64,000 nucleotides of DNA from Streptomyces olivochromogenes (GTDB lineage Bacteria; Actinomycetota; Actinomycetes; Streptomycetales; Streptomycetaceae), in assembly GCF_021538895.1 (NCBI RefSeq), contig NZ_JADDRL010000001.1:164300-228299 (forward strand), in the 5' to 3' direction. Shown piece by piece: positions 7,958 through 16,881 of the stretch. The stretch's first letter is position 1. Every line of letters starts with the position of its first letter. The position numbers and the translations under genes were made by a program. The notes below the pieces were generated by a model. That model saw only the letters and a list, made by a program, of their open reading frames with translations. It made no database searches and was not told where the DNA came from.

Positions 7958-8794
7958 ATGTCTCGCAAGGTTGCCCTGGTCACCGGTGCTTCGTCCGGCA
8001 TCGGCGAAGCCATCGCCCGCCATCTGAAGGAAGCCGGCTACACCGTGTACGGCGCCGCCCGCCGCGTGGATCGCATGGCCGCCCTGACCGAGGACGGCGT
8101 CCACACCCTGTCCCTGGACGTCACGGACGAGGCCTCGCTCACGGCGGCGATCAAACGCGTCATCGACGCGGAGGGCCGTATCGACGTCCTGGTCAACAAC
8201 GCCGGATACGGATCGTACGGCGCCCTCGAAGACGTCCCCCTGGACGAGGCCCGCGCCCAGATCGAGGTCAACGTCTTCGGCCTCGCCCGCCTCACCCAGC
8301 TCGTCCTGCCGCACATGCGTGCCCAGCGCAGCGGCACGGTCGTCAACATCAGCTCGATGGGCGGGAAGTTCACCACGCCCCTGGGCGCGTGGTACCACGC
8401 CAGCAAGTACGCCGTCGAGGCTCTCAGCGACGCCCTGCGCATGGAGACCCGACCGTTCGGCATCCATGTGACCGTCGTCGAACCGGGCTCCATCCAGACC
8501 GAATGGGGCGACATCGCCGCCGACAAGCTCCGCCACACGTCAGGCGGCCAGGGTCCCTACGCGAAGCAGGCCGAGGCGATGGCGAAGACGCTGGAGGGCA
8601 GTTCCCGAGGCGGCCGTATGACCTCGCCGCCCGCGGTCATCGCCAGGACCGTCACCAAGGCCGCGACCGCCCGCCGCCCGAAGACCCGCTACCGGGCCGG
8701 ATTCGGCGCCACTCCCCTGGTCTTCCTCAGCAGGATCCTCCCGGACCGGACGTTCGACGCGCTCATCAAGCGCGCCTCCGGGGTCCCGGCCTGA
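7958..8794 (+). CDS. SDR family NAD(P)-dependent oxidoreductase
   Basis: The 278-residue classical short-chain dehydrogenase has the cofactor motif TGASSGIG (about 9-16), NNAG (about 84-87) and the catalytic Ser...Tyr-x-x-x-Lys in SSMGGKFTTPLGAWYHASKYA (Ser133-Lys152 region). The C-terminal ~60 residues are those of the subfamily that ends with FLSRILPDRTFDALI. The substrate is unknown. ATG 7958 is chosen over ATG 7943 because GAGG lies 9 bases before it. Expression is probably controlled by the divergent TetR through the palindrome in front of it. Confidence 0.93.
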   Translation: MSRKVALVTGASSGIGEAIARHLKEAGYTVYGAARRVDRMAALTEDGVHTLSLDVTDEASLTAAIKRVIDAEGRIDVLVNNAGYGSYGALEDVPLDEARAQIEVNVFGLARLTQLVLPHMRAQRSGTVVNISSMGGKFTTPLGAWYHASKYAVEALSDALRMETRPFGIHVTVVEPGSIQTEWGDIAADKLRHTSGGQGPYAKQAEAMAKTLEGSSRGGRMTSPPAVIARTVTKAATARRPKTRYRAGFGATPLVFLSRILPDRTFDALIKRASGVPA

Positions 8795-8807
8795 CGGGCA
8801 CGCGCTG

Positions 8808-10056
8808 TCAGCGGCGCCTCTCGACGCGGTACTGCGCGACCAGCCCGAAGGCCGCCGCGACGAGGATGGCGACCCCGTAGCCGAGGACGGTGTTCAGCAG
8901 TCCGAGCGGGGCGATCAGGAGTCCCGCGACGATCGCCGGCACGCCGAAGCTCAGGTAGGCGACCAGGTAGACAGATGCGAAGAGCCCGGCCCGCTGATGG
9001 GGCTGGACGAGCGGGGCGACGGTACGGACGGCGCCGGAGAACGAGGCGCCGAAGCCCAGGCCGCCGATGACGCCTCCCACCCACAGCAGGGAGAGCGTTC
9101 CGGCGGCGACGCCGGCCTCGATGACCGCGGTTCCCAGCAGTACGCCCGCGGCGCCCACGAAGATGGTGCGGCGTGAGGTCAGCCGGCCGAGGAAGAGGCC
9201 TGCCACGGCGGCCGTGGCAGGCTCGACGAAGGCCGTGGCACCGTTCAACAGACCGCTGTGCAGGCCCAGCAGGTCGCGGATGATGGTGGGCACGAGCCCC
9301 ATGAACAGTCCGGCCAGCATCCATGCGGCCATGTGAACCGGGATGCTTGCCAAGAACTCCCGACGCGCGGCCCGGGGCACGGAGACACGGGGAATCAGGG
9401 AGCGTGCCGCGCCCGGACGCGGGGAAACCGTCTCCGCGGAGAAGGCGGCGACAGCCGTGCCCACGGCCATGATCACCGCCAGGGCCGTGAACACGATCAC
9501 CGTCGCATGGGAGCTGAACTGGATCGCCGCGCCGGTCAACAGGGCACCCAGGCCCAGTCCGCCGGCCGGAGCGATGCTGGTGACGATCGTGCCCAGCTTC
9601 TTGCGCCGTTCCGGGGCGTGCTCCACGACCGAGGCCGAGAAGGCGCTGGTGGCCGCACCCGTGGCGACGCCCTGGACGGTGCGGGCCGCGATGACCCAGC
9701 CGATGTCGGGCGCGAGGACGAACATGAGCATCGCCGCGAGTTCCACCAGGAGCGACCCGATCAGGATCGGCCGGCGCCCGACGTGGTCGGAGAGCGATCC
9801 GGCGACCAGCAGGGCGGCCGGCAGGCCGAGTGCGTACGAAGCGAAGGCCACGGTCAGCACCCCGGCGGGGAAGTGCCACTGCTGCTCGAAGACCACGAGC
9901 AGCGGGGTGGGGTGCGCCCGCGGCCAGATAGAGCGCCGCGAAGACGGCGGCCGAGCCGGCGAACGCCACGGAGGAAGGAAGCAGCCGGCGGGACCTGGCG
10001 GGCCCAAACGCCGCGAGGCCGGGGCCGCGTTCGTGTGTCGATGCGGTACGGAACAT
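8808..10056 (-). pseudogene. MFS transporter with N-terminal frameshift
   Basis: From about 9905 down to 8808 the frame encodes an 11-helix MFS permease with the motif-A sequence GSLSDHVGRRP between TM2 and TM3. Upstream of that point the matching N-terminus (MFRTAST..., first helix SVAFAGSAAVFAALYLAAGAP) continues in another frame up to ATG 10056, which has a perfect AGGAGG. The frames meet in a C-rich run near 9905-9916, where removing one C restores GAPTPLLVVF. The start that keeps the main frame (10007) gives a nonsense N-terminus. It is either a true frameshift mutation or a sequencing error. Confidence 0.8.
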
Positions 10057-10072
10057 CCCAGAGCCTCCTAAT

Positions 10073-10145
10073 GCCAAGCTTTGTGCGTTAACACCTAGGG
10101 CCACCATAGACCCGTCCGAGAGTTAAAGCCAAGAAATGTGCGTTA
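10073..10145. promoter_or_regulatory. two 18-bp direct repeats between MFS and TetR genes
   Basis: GCCAAG-N3-TGTGCGTTA occurs at 10073-10090 and again at 10128-10145, 55 bp apart (about five helical turns), in the divergent promoter region. The first copy lies just before the MFS ribosome binding site and the second just before the TetR start. This is a likely TetR binding arrangement controlling both directions. Confidence 0.65.
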
Positions 10146-10155
10146 CAGTGGAGGC

Positions 10156-10707
10156 ATGGTTGCAGAATCACCCCCGCGGCGGCGTACCGGCGGACGCAGC
10201 GCCCTGGTGCTGATGTCCATCAGGAAGGCCGTCGAGGAACTGATCGCCGAACAGGGCAGCGACGCGATCACGATCCCGATGGTCGCGGAGCGCGCGGGAG
10301 TCAATCACTCCAGCATCTACCGACGGTGGGGCGACGCGCGGACCATGATCAACGACCTGGCGACCTACCGCCTCGACCCGGACCGCGGCCTGCCCGACAC
10401 CGGAGACCTGCGTGCCGATCTGACCGTATGGGCACAGGAGTTGATCAGCCACTACAGCACGCCGGTGAACGCCGCGCTCCTGCGCGGCGGGGCCGCCGCG
10501 GCCGGTGAGAGCGAGTCGGACTGCCTGCGCGACCGGCGGGCGGAAGCGGCCGGCTTCGCCACCCGGCCCGGCAGCGGCTTCACCGGCGACGAGGTCATCG
10601 ACCGGGTGGTGGCCCCGATCATCTACCGGGTCATCTTCCTGCCCTGGACGCTGTCCGAGGTGGACGCGCGCACGTACGTCGACGATCTCTGCGACCGGTC
10701 CGGCTGA
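10156..10707 (+). CDS. TetR/AcrR transcriptional regulator
   Basis: The 183-residue protein has a TetR DNA-binding domain (AVEELIAEQGSDAITIPMVA then ERAGVNHSSIYRRWGDAR, about 25-65) and a C-terminal TetR_C-like helical region ending FLPWTLSEVDARTYVDDLC. ATG 10156 is used; GGAGG sits only one base before it, so an upstream GTG at 10138 or a leaderless message is possible. It heads a same-strand run with the MBL, SnoaL and alcohol dehydrogenase genes and is divergent from the MFS gene. It probably regulates both units through the repeats at 10073-10145. Confidence 0.88.
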   Translation: MVAESPPRRRTGGRSALVLMSIRKAVEELIAEQGSDAITIPMVAERAGVNHSSIYRRWGDARTMINDLATYRLDPDRGLPDTGDLRADLTVWAQELISHYSTPVNAALLRGGAAAAGESESDCLRDRRAEAAGFATRPGSGFTGDEVIDRVVAPIIYRVIFLPWTLSEVDARTYVDDLCDRSG

Positions 10708-10763
10708 TCGCCCACCCGCCGGATCGCGAGCCTGAGGCCGTCACCAGCGGAAAGGAGAGCGAG

Positions 10764-11666
10764 ATGACCGCATTCGCTCCTCTGCCCGAGTTCGCTCGGG
10801 GCCCTGACATCCTCGAAGGCGGTTTCGTCGTCACCGACCTCGGCGGCGGTGTCCACGGCATCACCCAGGGAATGATCAACACCATGTTCCTGGTGACCGG
10901 GAAGGGCGTTGTCCTCGTGGACGCCCCTCCCGTCCTGGGTGACCACCTGCTGTCGGCCATCGAGGAGGTCACCCCGAAACCGGTGACCCACCTCATCTAC
11001 AGCCACGCGCACGCCGACCACATCGGCGCGGCCCACCTGCTGGACCGCAGCGGCCTGAAGATCATCGCCCACGAGCTCACCGCCCGGTTCATCAAGGAAG
11101 CGCAGGACGACCGGCGGCCCCTGCCCAACGAGACCTTCGGCGGGACCAGGAAAGAGCTGAGTGTCGACGGAGTCAGGTTCGTCCTCGACTACACGGGCGA
11201 CTGGCACCAGGCGGGCAATCTGTTCATCCACCTCCCGGAACAGAAGGCCATGGCCGCGATGGACAGCTTCACCGTCAAGAACGCGCCGTTCTTCCGTCTC
11301 CTCCTCTCCGCTCACGTACCCGCCTACTTCCAGGCCATGGACGAGCTGTTGGAGTACGACTTCGAGACCATCGTGACCGGTCACATGTCCCTGTACGGCA
11401 CTCCCGAGGACGTGCAGACGAACCGCGAGTACCTGCGCGACCTGAGAGCCGCCGCCACCGAGGCGCTGCGGACGGTGGACCTGAAGCAGACCGCGGCCGC
11501 CGCCGTGCCGGAGAGCAATCGGCAGGCGGAACTCAAGGTCTGGATGGACGCGGTCGTCGCTCACGCGGCGGAGCTGATGCCGCCCTGGGACAAGCGCCTC
11601 GGCGGGACCGACATCTTCCTCGCCGACAACCTCAACGCCGTCGCATGGAGCGTGTTCATCGACTAG
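10764..11666 (+). CDS. MBL fold metallo-hydrolase
   Basis: The 300-residue protein carries the metallo-beta-lactamase metal motif HAHADH in YSHAHADHIGAAHLL (about 80-94). Further candidate ligands are His in GDWHQAGN and in TGHMSLYG. There is no signal peptide, so it acts in the cytoplasm. The substrate is unknown. AAGGAGAG lies at good distance before ATG 10764. It follows the TetR gene by 56 bp and precedes the SnoaL-like gene by 57 bp, so all four genes (10156-13174) look co-transcribed, which suggests a small detoxification or catabolic operon. Confidence 0.88.
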   Translation: MTAFAPLPEFARGPDILEGGFVVTDLGGGVHGITQGMINTMFLVTGKGVVLVDAPPVLGDHLLSAIEEVTPKPVTHLIYSHAHADHIGAAHLLDRSGLKIIAHELTARFIKEAQDDRRPLPNETFGGTRKELSVDGVRFVLDYTGDWHQAGNLFIHLPEQKAMAAMDSFTVKNAPFFRLLLSAHVPAYFQAMDELLEYDFETIVTGHMSLYGTPEDVQTNREYLRDLRAAATEALRTVDLKQTAAAAVPESNRQAELKVWMDAVVAHAAELMPPWDKRLGGTDIFLADNLNAVAWSVFID

Positions 11667-11723
11667 ACACCCGCCCCGCCGACTCAAAGGTTCCTCCCAC
11701 GACAGACGGAAGGTGGTCACCCC

Positions 11724-12146
11724 ATGAGCGTCGTCGAAGACAGGAACGTCGTCGAAGACAGAAACAAGGACATCGTCCGCGAAGCTTTCGACACCCTGTT
11801 CAACAGGCGTGACTACGCCGCCGCAGAGCGGTTCTGGTCCCCCGACTACATCCAGCACAGCGCCCACATCGCACCCGGCAGGGACGGCCTCTTCGACATG
11901 GTCAAGGGCCTCCCGCCGGAGCTGCGGCACGAATGCGAACTGGTCATGGCGGACGGAGACATGGTCATGGTGCGCGGGCGATTCTCGGGGCACCGCGAGC
12001 CCGCCCCGTGGATCGCCGCCGACTTCCTCCGCCTTGAGGACGGCATCCTGGCCGAGCACTGGGACGTGATCGAGGAGGAAGCCTCCCGGGAACAGTCCGT
12101 GAGCGGCCTGCCCATGTACGGCGACGACTTCCCCGAGGAGCGCTGA
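11724..12146 (+). CDS. SnoaL-like / NTF2-fold protein
   Basis: The 140-residue protein has the SnoaL-like alpha+beta barrel pattern: FDTLFNRRDYAAAERFWSPDYIQHS near residues 22-46, then GDMVMVRGRFSGH and DFLRLEDGILAEHWDVIEE near 73-118. Members bind or isomerise small organic molecules. A perfect-length 18-bp tandem duplication at 11730-11765 encodes VVEDRN twice at the N-terminus. The gene ends 2 bp before the alcohol dehydrogenase start, which indicates translational coupling. The substrate is not deducible. Confidence 0.85.
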   Translation: MSVVEDRNVVEDRNKDIVREAFDTLFNRRDYAAAERFWSPDYIQHSAHIAPGRDGLFDMVKGLPPELRHECELVMADGDMVMVRGRFSGHREPAPWIAADFLRLEDGILAEHWDVIEEEASREQSVSGLPMYGDDFPEER

Positions 12147-12148
12147 AG

Positions 12149-13174
12149 ATGAGCACCTACCGAGCCGCACAGGTCACCGCCCCGAACGGCACACTCGAGC
12201 TCACCGAGCGCGAGGTACCGCAGCCGGGACCCGGCCACGTCAGGATCGCTGTGGAGGCGTGCGGCATCTGCCACTCCGACGCGGAATTCGTGACCGCCGG
12301 ACTGCCGGGCGTCTCGTTCCCCGAGGTACCCGGGCACGAGATCGCCGGACGCGTCGAGGAGCTGGGCGACGGCGCCCAGGACCGTGGCCTGCGGATCGGC
12401 GACCGGGTCGCGGTCGGCTGGTTCGGCGGCAGCTGCGGGCACTGCAAGCCCTGCCGGCAGGGCGACTTCATGGTCTGCGCCAATCTGAAGGTCCCCGGGT
12501 GGACGTACGACGGCGGGTTCGCCGAGAAGGTGGTCGTGCCCGCCGACGCCCTGGCCCTGATCCCCGACGAACTGGCGGCGACCGACGCCGGGCCCATGGC
12601 CTGCGCGGGCGTGACCGTGTTCAACGGGCTGCGGCGCAGCCCCGCCCGGCCCGGAGACCTGGTCGCCGTGCTCGGCCTCGGCGGCCTCGGACACCTCGGC
12701 GTGCGGTACGCGGTCGCGATGGGATTCGAGACCGTGGCCATCGCCCGCGGCCCCCAGAAGGCGGACTTCGCCAAGCAGCTCGGCGCCCACCACTACGTCG
12801 ACAGCACCTCCGGCACCCCGGTCGGCGAGGCGCTGCAGTCCCTCGGCGGCGCCAGGGTCGTCATCGCCACGGCCGGAAACTCCGAGGCCATCGCCGCCAC
12901 CGTGGAGGGGCTCGCCCCGCGCGGGGAACTCGTGGTCATCGGGGCGGACTTCACACCGTTGGGCGTCAACCCCGTCCAGCTGCTCATGACCGGCCGAGTC
13001 CTCCGCGGCCACCCGGCCGGCACCGCACAGGACATCGAGGACACCATGGCGTTCAGCCTCCTGCACGGCATCCGGCCGATGACCGAGACCGTGCCGCTGG
13101 ACCGCGTGGACGAGGCCTTCCAGAAGATGCTCGCCGGCAAGGCCCGCTTCCGGATGGTGCTCACCACCGGCTGA
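12149..13174 (+). CDS. zinc-dependent alcohol dehydrogenase
   Basis: The 341-residue medium-chain dehydrogenase has the catalytic zinc site CGICHSD (about 38-44) with PGHEIAG (about 60-66), a structural-zinc-like cluster GSCGHCKPCRQGDFMVC (about 94-110), and the NAD(P) fold LGLGGLGHLGVRYA (about 174-187). It should interconvert an alcohol and aldehyde or ketone with NAD(P)H. It starts 2 bp after the SnoaL-like gene, with GAGGAGCG inside that gene as ribosome binding site. It is the last gene of the TetR-MBL-SnoaL-ADH run. Confidence 0.93.
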   Translation: MSTYRAAQVTAPNGTLELTEREVPQPGPGHVRIAVEACGICHSDAEFVTAGLPGVSFPEVPGHEIAGRVEELGDGAQDRGLRIGDRVAVGWFGGSCGHCKPCRQGDFMVCANLKVPGWTYDGGFAEKVVVPADALALIPDELAATDAGPMACAGVTVFNGLRRSPARPGDLVAVLGLGGLGHLGVRYAVAMGFETVAIARGPQKADFAKQLGAHHYVDSTSGTPVGEALQSLGGARVVIATAGNSEAIAATVEGLAPRGELVVIGADFTPLGVNPVQLLMTGRVLRGHPAGTAQDIEDTMAFSLLHGIRPMTETVPLDRVDEAFQKMLAGKARFRMVLTTG

Positions 13175-13238
13175 CGTCCGTCGGCGGGTACGGCTCCCCC
13201 TCGGCCGGTACGGCCTCTCGTCGGGAATCGGGGCGCTC

Positions 13239-13523
13239 TCAGGCGGCGACCTGGGGCTGTGCCGGGCCGAGACGGTGCGCGACGGTCTGTTCGGCGTGCG
13301 GGGCGAGCAGGCCCTGCAGTTCGTCCGCAGCGACCTTGAGGAGGTCGCCGTCGCGTGTCGCGTGCAGGGTTTCGAGGACGAAGACGACGCGCCTGGAGTC
13401 CTCGGTGACTCGGGTGCGGTGGGCGTCGCGGTGGTTCCAGTGGCGCGTCAGGACCCCGGTGGTGTCCGCGTAGATGATTTCGCCGGGCCGCGGCTCGGGC
13501 ACCGAGACCTGCCACCTGGTCAT
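13239..13523 (-). pseudogene. C-terminal fragment of a B3/B4 tRNA-binding-domain protein
   Basis: The 94-residue frame reads GEIIYADTTGVLTRHWNHRD, then RTRVTEDSRRVVFVLETL. That is the conserved C-terminal end of B3/B4 domain proteins (PheT-like editing/tRNA-binding domain), where W-N-x-R-x3-R-T-x-x-T-E is characteristic. Whole proteins are about 220-240 residues; the N-terminal two thirds are missing and the GNAT gene begins 56 bp upstream. It may still be translated, since codon usage is intact, but it is best read as a truncated relic. Confidence 0.65.
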
Positions 13524-13578
13524 GATGGTTCATCTGCCGCCGGGTCCCGCGCCCACGTCCTGACCGGGTTCGCGCGAC

Positions 13579-14109
13579 TCAGTCGAGCGACAGCCGCATG
13601 ATCGTCAGGTCGAGCCAGCGGCCGAACTTGGTGCCCACCTCTCGCACGGTTCCGGCATGTTGGAACCCGAACCGTTCGTGCAGCCGAACCGATGCGGCAT
13701 TCTCGGCTTCGATGCCGGCGATCATCACGTGATGGCCCGCCTCGCGCGCCGACGCGATCAGCGCGGTCAGCAGCGCCGACCCGACACCCAGCCCGTGCCG
13801 GCCTTCGCGGACGTAGACCGAGTCCTCGACCGTGTGCCGGTAGCCGTCCAGCTCGCGCCACGGTCCATAGACCGCGAATCCGGCCACCTCGCCCTCCGCC
13901 TCCGCCACGAACGCCGAGCCGCGCTCCAGATGGGCCGCCAGCCAGGCCGCTCCCTCGGCGGGGGACTGCGGGGTCTGCGTCCACAGGGCCGTGGAGTGTT
14001 CGATCGCATGGTTACGAATCGCGCGGACCGCTTCCGCGTCGCCCGGTTCCGCCCCGCGCACCGTCACGACCGGAGCGCTTCTCTCGTATATTGGATTCAT
14101 GTCCAACAT
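13579..14109 (-). CDS. GNAT family N-acetyltransferase
   Basis: The 176-residue protein is a GNAT acetyltransferase of the phosphinothricin-acetyltransferase-like subgroup. It begins VRGAEPGDAEAVRAIRNHAIE, has VYVREGRHGLGVGSALLTALI for the acetyl-CoA pyrophosphate loop (R-x-x-G-x-G/A), and ends HERFGFQHAGTVREVGTKFGRWLDLTIMRL. It should N-acetylate a small amine using acetyl-CoA. ATG 14109 has AGAGGA eight bases upstream; ATG 14100 is an alternative. Either way its start region overlaps the start codon of the divergent XRE gene. Confidence 0.88.
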   Translation of the reverse strand: MLDMNPIYERSAPVVTVRGAEPGDAEAVRAIRNHAIEHSTALWTQTPQSPAEGAAWLAAHLERGSAFVAEAEGEVAGFAVYGPWRELDGYRHTVEDSVYVREGRHGLGVGSALLTALIASAREAGHHVMIAGIEAENAASVRLHERFGFQHAGTVREVGTKFGRWLDLTIMRLSLD

Positions 14110-14689
14110 AGTAGATCCTCTGGTCGGGCAGATCGCGGCCCGAGTCCGCACCGAACGGGAACGCCGCCGGTGGACCCTGTCCCAGCTCGCGGACGCCTCC
14201 GGGGTGTCGCAGGCCATGATCAGCCGGATCGAGCGCGGTGAGAGCAGCCCCACCGCCGTCGTCCTCGGCAAGCTGTCCGCCGCTTTCCAGCTCAGCATCG
14301 CCTCCCTCCTCGCCCTCGCCGAAGGCGCGCCGGACGACACCGAGGGCGCGACAGGCGTACGGCGCCGCACCGACACGGCCGAGTGGCGGGACCCCGGCAC
14401 CGGCTATCGGCGCCGCCAGATCACCGGCCCGCACTTCCCCGCGGAGGTCGCGGAGATCCGCCTGCCCATGGGCGCCCAAGTGCCTTATCCGGCGGCCGCG
14501 TTCGCCTTCGTACGCCAGCTCGTCTGGGTCCTGGACGGCCACCTGACCTTCCACGACGGCGATGTCGTGCACGAGCTCGACGCGGGCGACACCATCGAAC
14601 TCGGCGAGCCCGCCGACCGCGTCTTCGCCAACACCACGGACACCGAGTGCCGTTACGCCGTCGTCCTCACCCGCGGCGCACGGCCGTGA
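14099..14689 (+). CDS. XRE-family regulator with cupin domain
   Basis: The 196-residue protein has a helix-turn-helix at about 10-65 (RRRWTLSQLADASGVSQAMISRIERGESSP) and a C-terminal cupin at about 110-190 (LDGHLTFHDGDVVHELDAGDTIELG). This layout is common in regulators of small-molecule genes. No ribosome binding site precedes ATG 14099 and TATATT lies about 10 bases upstream, so the mRNA may be leaderless. Its start codon interlocks with that of the divergent GNAT gene. The MFS gene begins inside its stop codon (GTGA), so it likely controls that exporter. Confidence 0.88.
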   Translation: MSNIVDPLVGQIAARVRTERERRRWTLSQLADASGVSQAMISRIERGESSPTAVVLGKLSAAFQLSIASLLALAEGAPDDTEGATGVRRRTDTAEWRDPGTGYRRRQITGPHFPAEVAEIRLPMGAQVPYPAAAFAFVRQLVWVLDGHLTFHDGDVVHELDAGDTIELGEPADRVFANTTDTECRYAVVLTRGARP

Positions 14690-16323
14690 CCGGCGCGCTC
14701 CCCCGGGGCGGTACGTTCCTGCTGGCCTGCATAGCCGGGACGGCGATAGCGAACAACTACGCCATCCAGCCCGCGCTCACCCGTGTCGGCGCCGAACTGG
14801 ACGTCCCCGTCTCCGTGATCGGACTCGTACCGACCGCCGCGCTCGTCGGTTGCATGACCGGCTTCGCGCTCCTGCTTCCCCTCGCCGACCGCCTGGCCCC
14901 CAACCGCCTGGTGGCCGCGCAGCTCACCGCCCTGACCGCGGCCCTCACGCTGGCCGCGGCCGCGCGGAACGCCGCCGTGCTCCTGGCCGCCTACCTGCTC
15001 ATCGGCGCTGCCGCCGGGGTCGCGGCCCAGGCCAGCAGCATCGCGGGCCGCCACGCCCCGCATGGGCACCGTGCGACCGGCGTCGCCACCGTGGCCGCGG
15101 GCATGTCGGCCGGCATCCTGCTCAGCCGCCTCGTGGGCGGAGCCCTCACCGACCTCCTCGGCTGGCGGCGCATGCTCCTCGTCTTCGCCGCACTCGCTCT
15201 CCTCGGCGCTGTCGCCGCCGCCGCACTCCTCCCCCGGCAGCGCCCGCACGCCGACCACGGCTACCGCGCCGCCCTCGCCCAACTCCCCCCGCTGCTGAGC
15301 CGATTCCCGCAACTGCGGCACGCGGTGGCGACGGGCGGTCTGTGGTACTTCGCCTTCAACCTGCTGTGGGTCGGCCTGGCCCTGGCCCTCGCCGGACCGC
15401 CCCACTCGCTCGACCCGACCGCCATCGGGCTGTACAGCCTGGCCGGACTCCTCGGCTTCACGGCGCTCCCGCTCACCGGACGCCTGGCCGACCGGTTCAC
15501 TCCGGCCGCGGTGATCACGGCCGGCCTACTGGCCGCCGCGGCCGGAACCATCCTGCTGGCCACCGGCCTGGACACCCCGCCGGTCACAGCCCTCGGCCTC
15601 GCCCTCTTCGACGCCGGCTGCTTCGCCGCCCAGGCCGCCAACATGAGCCGGATCATCGCCCTGGACCCGGACCGCTCCGGCAGCCTCAGCAGCGTCTACC
15701 TCGTGCTCTACTTCACGATCGGCGCCGTCGGCACCGCCCTCGCCGCGCCCCTGCTCGACATCCTCGGCTGGCGGGGCACCACCCTCACCGCCCTGGCCGC
15801 GCTGCTCCTCGCCGCCGCGCTCGGACACACCGGCACCCGACGGACCCATGGTCACGGCCGGGAATCAGCTCTCGGCATGGCCGCTGTCTCAGACACCGGG
15901 GTCGAGGTCCTGTTCGGCCCAGACGGTCTTGCCGCCGCTCGTCAGGTACCTGGCTCCGTGGCGCCGGCAGAGGCGCGCGACGATGTAGAGGCCGCGGCCG
16001 CCGTCGTCGGCGCTGCAGGCGTGGCGCAGCCGGGGGAAGCTGTTGCTGCTGTCGGACACTTCGCAGGTCAGGACCTGGTGCCGGGTCAGGCGGAGGAGGA
16101 TCGGACCGGCGGCGTGGCGAACGGCGTTGGTGACCAGTTCGCTGACGATCAGCTGGGTGGACGCCTCCAGACGATCCAGTCCCCACTCGGTCAGTTGTCG
16201 GGTGACCAAGGCACGAGCGCGGCCGACGACGGCCGGCTCGGCGGGCAGTTCCCAGCACGTGGTCTGGCGCGGGCTCAACGCATGGGTCCGGGCGACGAGC
16301 AGGGTGACGTCGTCGCACGGTGA
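14686..16323 (+). CDS. MFS transporter with abnormal read-on C-terminus
   Basis: GTG 14686 overlaps the XRE stop by 4 bp. Residues 1 to about 390 (to about 15860) form a 12-helix MFS permease: the motif-A-like loop is PLADRLAPNRLV, and later helices include LWYFAFNLLWVGLALALAG and VYLVLYFTIGAVGTALAAPLLDILGWRGTTL. Homologues of this kind end near here. The frame nevertheless stays open for about 155 more codons of Gly/Ala/Val/Asp-rich sequence antisense to the phosphatase relic, stopping only at 16323. The original stop was probably lost in the rearrangement that joined it to the relic. Confidence 0.75.
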   Translation: MTGALPRGGTFLLACIAGTAIANNYAIQPALTRVGAELDVPVSVIGLVPTAALVGCMTGFALLLPLADRLAPNRLVAAQLTALTAALTLAAAARNAAVLLAAYLLIGAAAGVAAQASSIAGRHAPHGHRATGVATVAAGMSAGILLSRLVGGALTDLLGWRRMLLVFAALALLGAVAAAALLPRQRPHADHGYRAALAQLPPLLSRFPQLRHAVATGGLWYFAFNLLWVGLALALAGPPHSLDPTAIGLYSLAGLLGFTALPLTGRLADRFTPAAVITAGLLAAAAGTILLATGLDTPPVTALGLALFDAGCFAAQAANMSRIIALDPDRSGSLSSVYLVLYFTIGAVGTALAAPLLDILGWRGTTLTALAALLLAAALGHTGTRRTHGHGRESALGMAAVSDTGVEVLFGPDGLAAARQVPGSVAPAEARDDVEAAAAVVGAAGVAQPGEAVAAVGHFAGQDLVPGQAEEDRTGGVANGVGDQFADDQLGGRLQTIQSPLGQLSGDQGTSAADDGRLGGQFPARGLARAQRMGPGDEQGDVVAR

Positions 16324-16745
16324 CTGAGGCGGCAAGGTCTCGATCACCGAAGAGCAGAGGTCTTCCAGGGACAGGCCGGGGTGTGCCAGGGCACCGCCCA
16401 GGTGTTCCATGCCGGCGTCGATGTCGTGGTCGCGGCTCTCGATCAGGCCGTCGGTGTACAGGGCGAGCCGGCTCCCCTCGGGCAGTTCCAGCTCGACGGC
16501 CTCGAAAGGGACACCCATCCCGACGCCGAGCGGGGTTCCGGCGGGCAGGTCGGGGAAGGTGACCCTGCCGTGCGGGTCGATGATCGCGGGCGGTGGATGT
16601 CCGGCCCGTGCCATGGCGCACGTGCGGGTGATGGGGTCGTAGACGGCATACAGACAGGTCGCGCCGGACACGCGGGTCGGGTCCTGGGAGTCGGCGTCTT
16701 CCTCGGCCAGCCGCCGGACCGTGTCGTCGTACGCACGAGGTTAGG
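15889..16745 (-). pseudogene. 5'-truncated SpoIIE phosphatase / RsbW-like kinase relic
   Basis: The frame opens directly after a TAA at 16743-16745 with AYDDTVRRLAEEDADSQD, the middle of a PP2C (SpoIIE) domain. It continues through GATCLYAVYDPITRTC, FPDLPAGTPLG and LALYTDGLIESRDHDID, then a complete HATPase_c domain (STQLIVSELVTNAVRHA, GGRGLYIVARL). It aligns with the C-terminal 300 residues of the intact protein at 33383-35809, lacking all PAS/GAF sensors and the first PP2C motif. An internal GTG at 16671 could start a 260-residue product. It lies wholly antisense to the MFS extension at its 3' end. Confidence 0.8.
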
Positions 16746-16881
16746 AGCGGCGAGCAGAGCCGCCATTGGGCGCAGCGCACTATTTTCTGGATGATATTGG
16801 TACTGAAGAAACAAATACTCACAGAAAGGAAACGCGAGAATCGGTGGTGAGGCCACGTTCATATGGGCCAAGGCGTCACAG

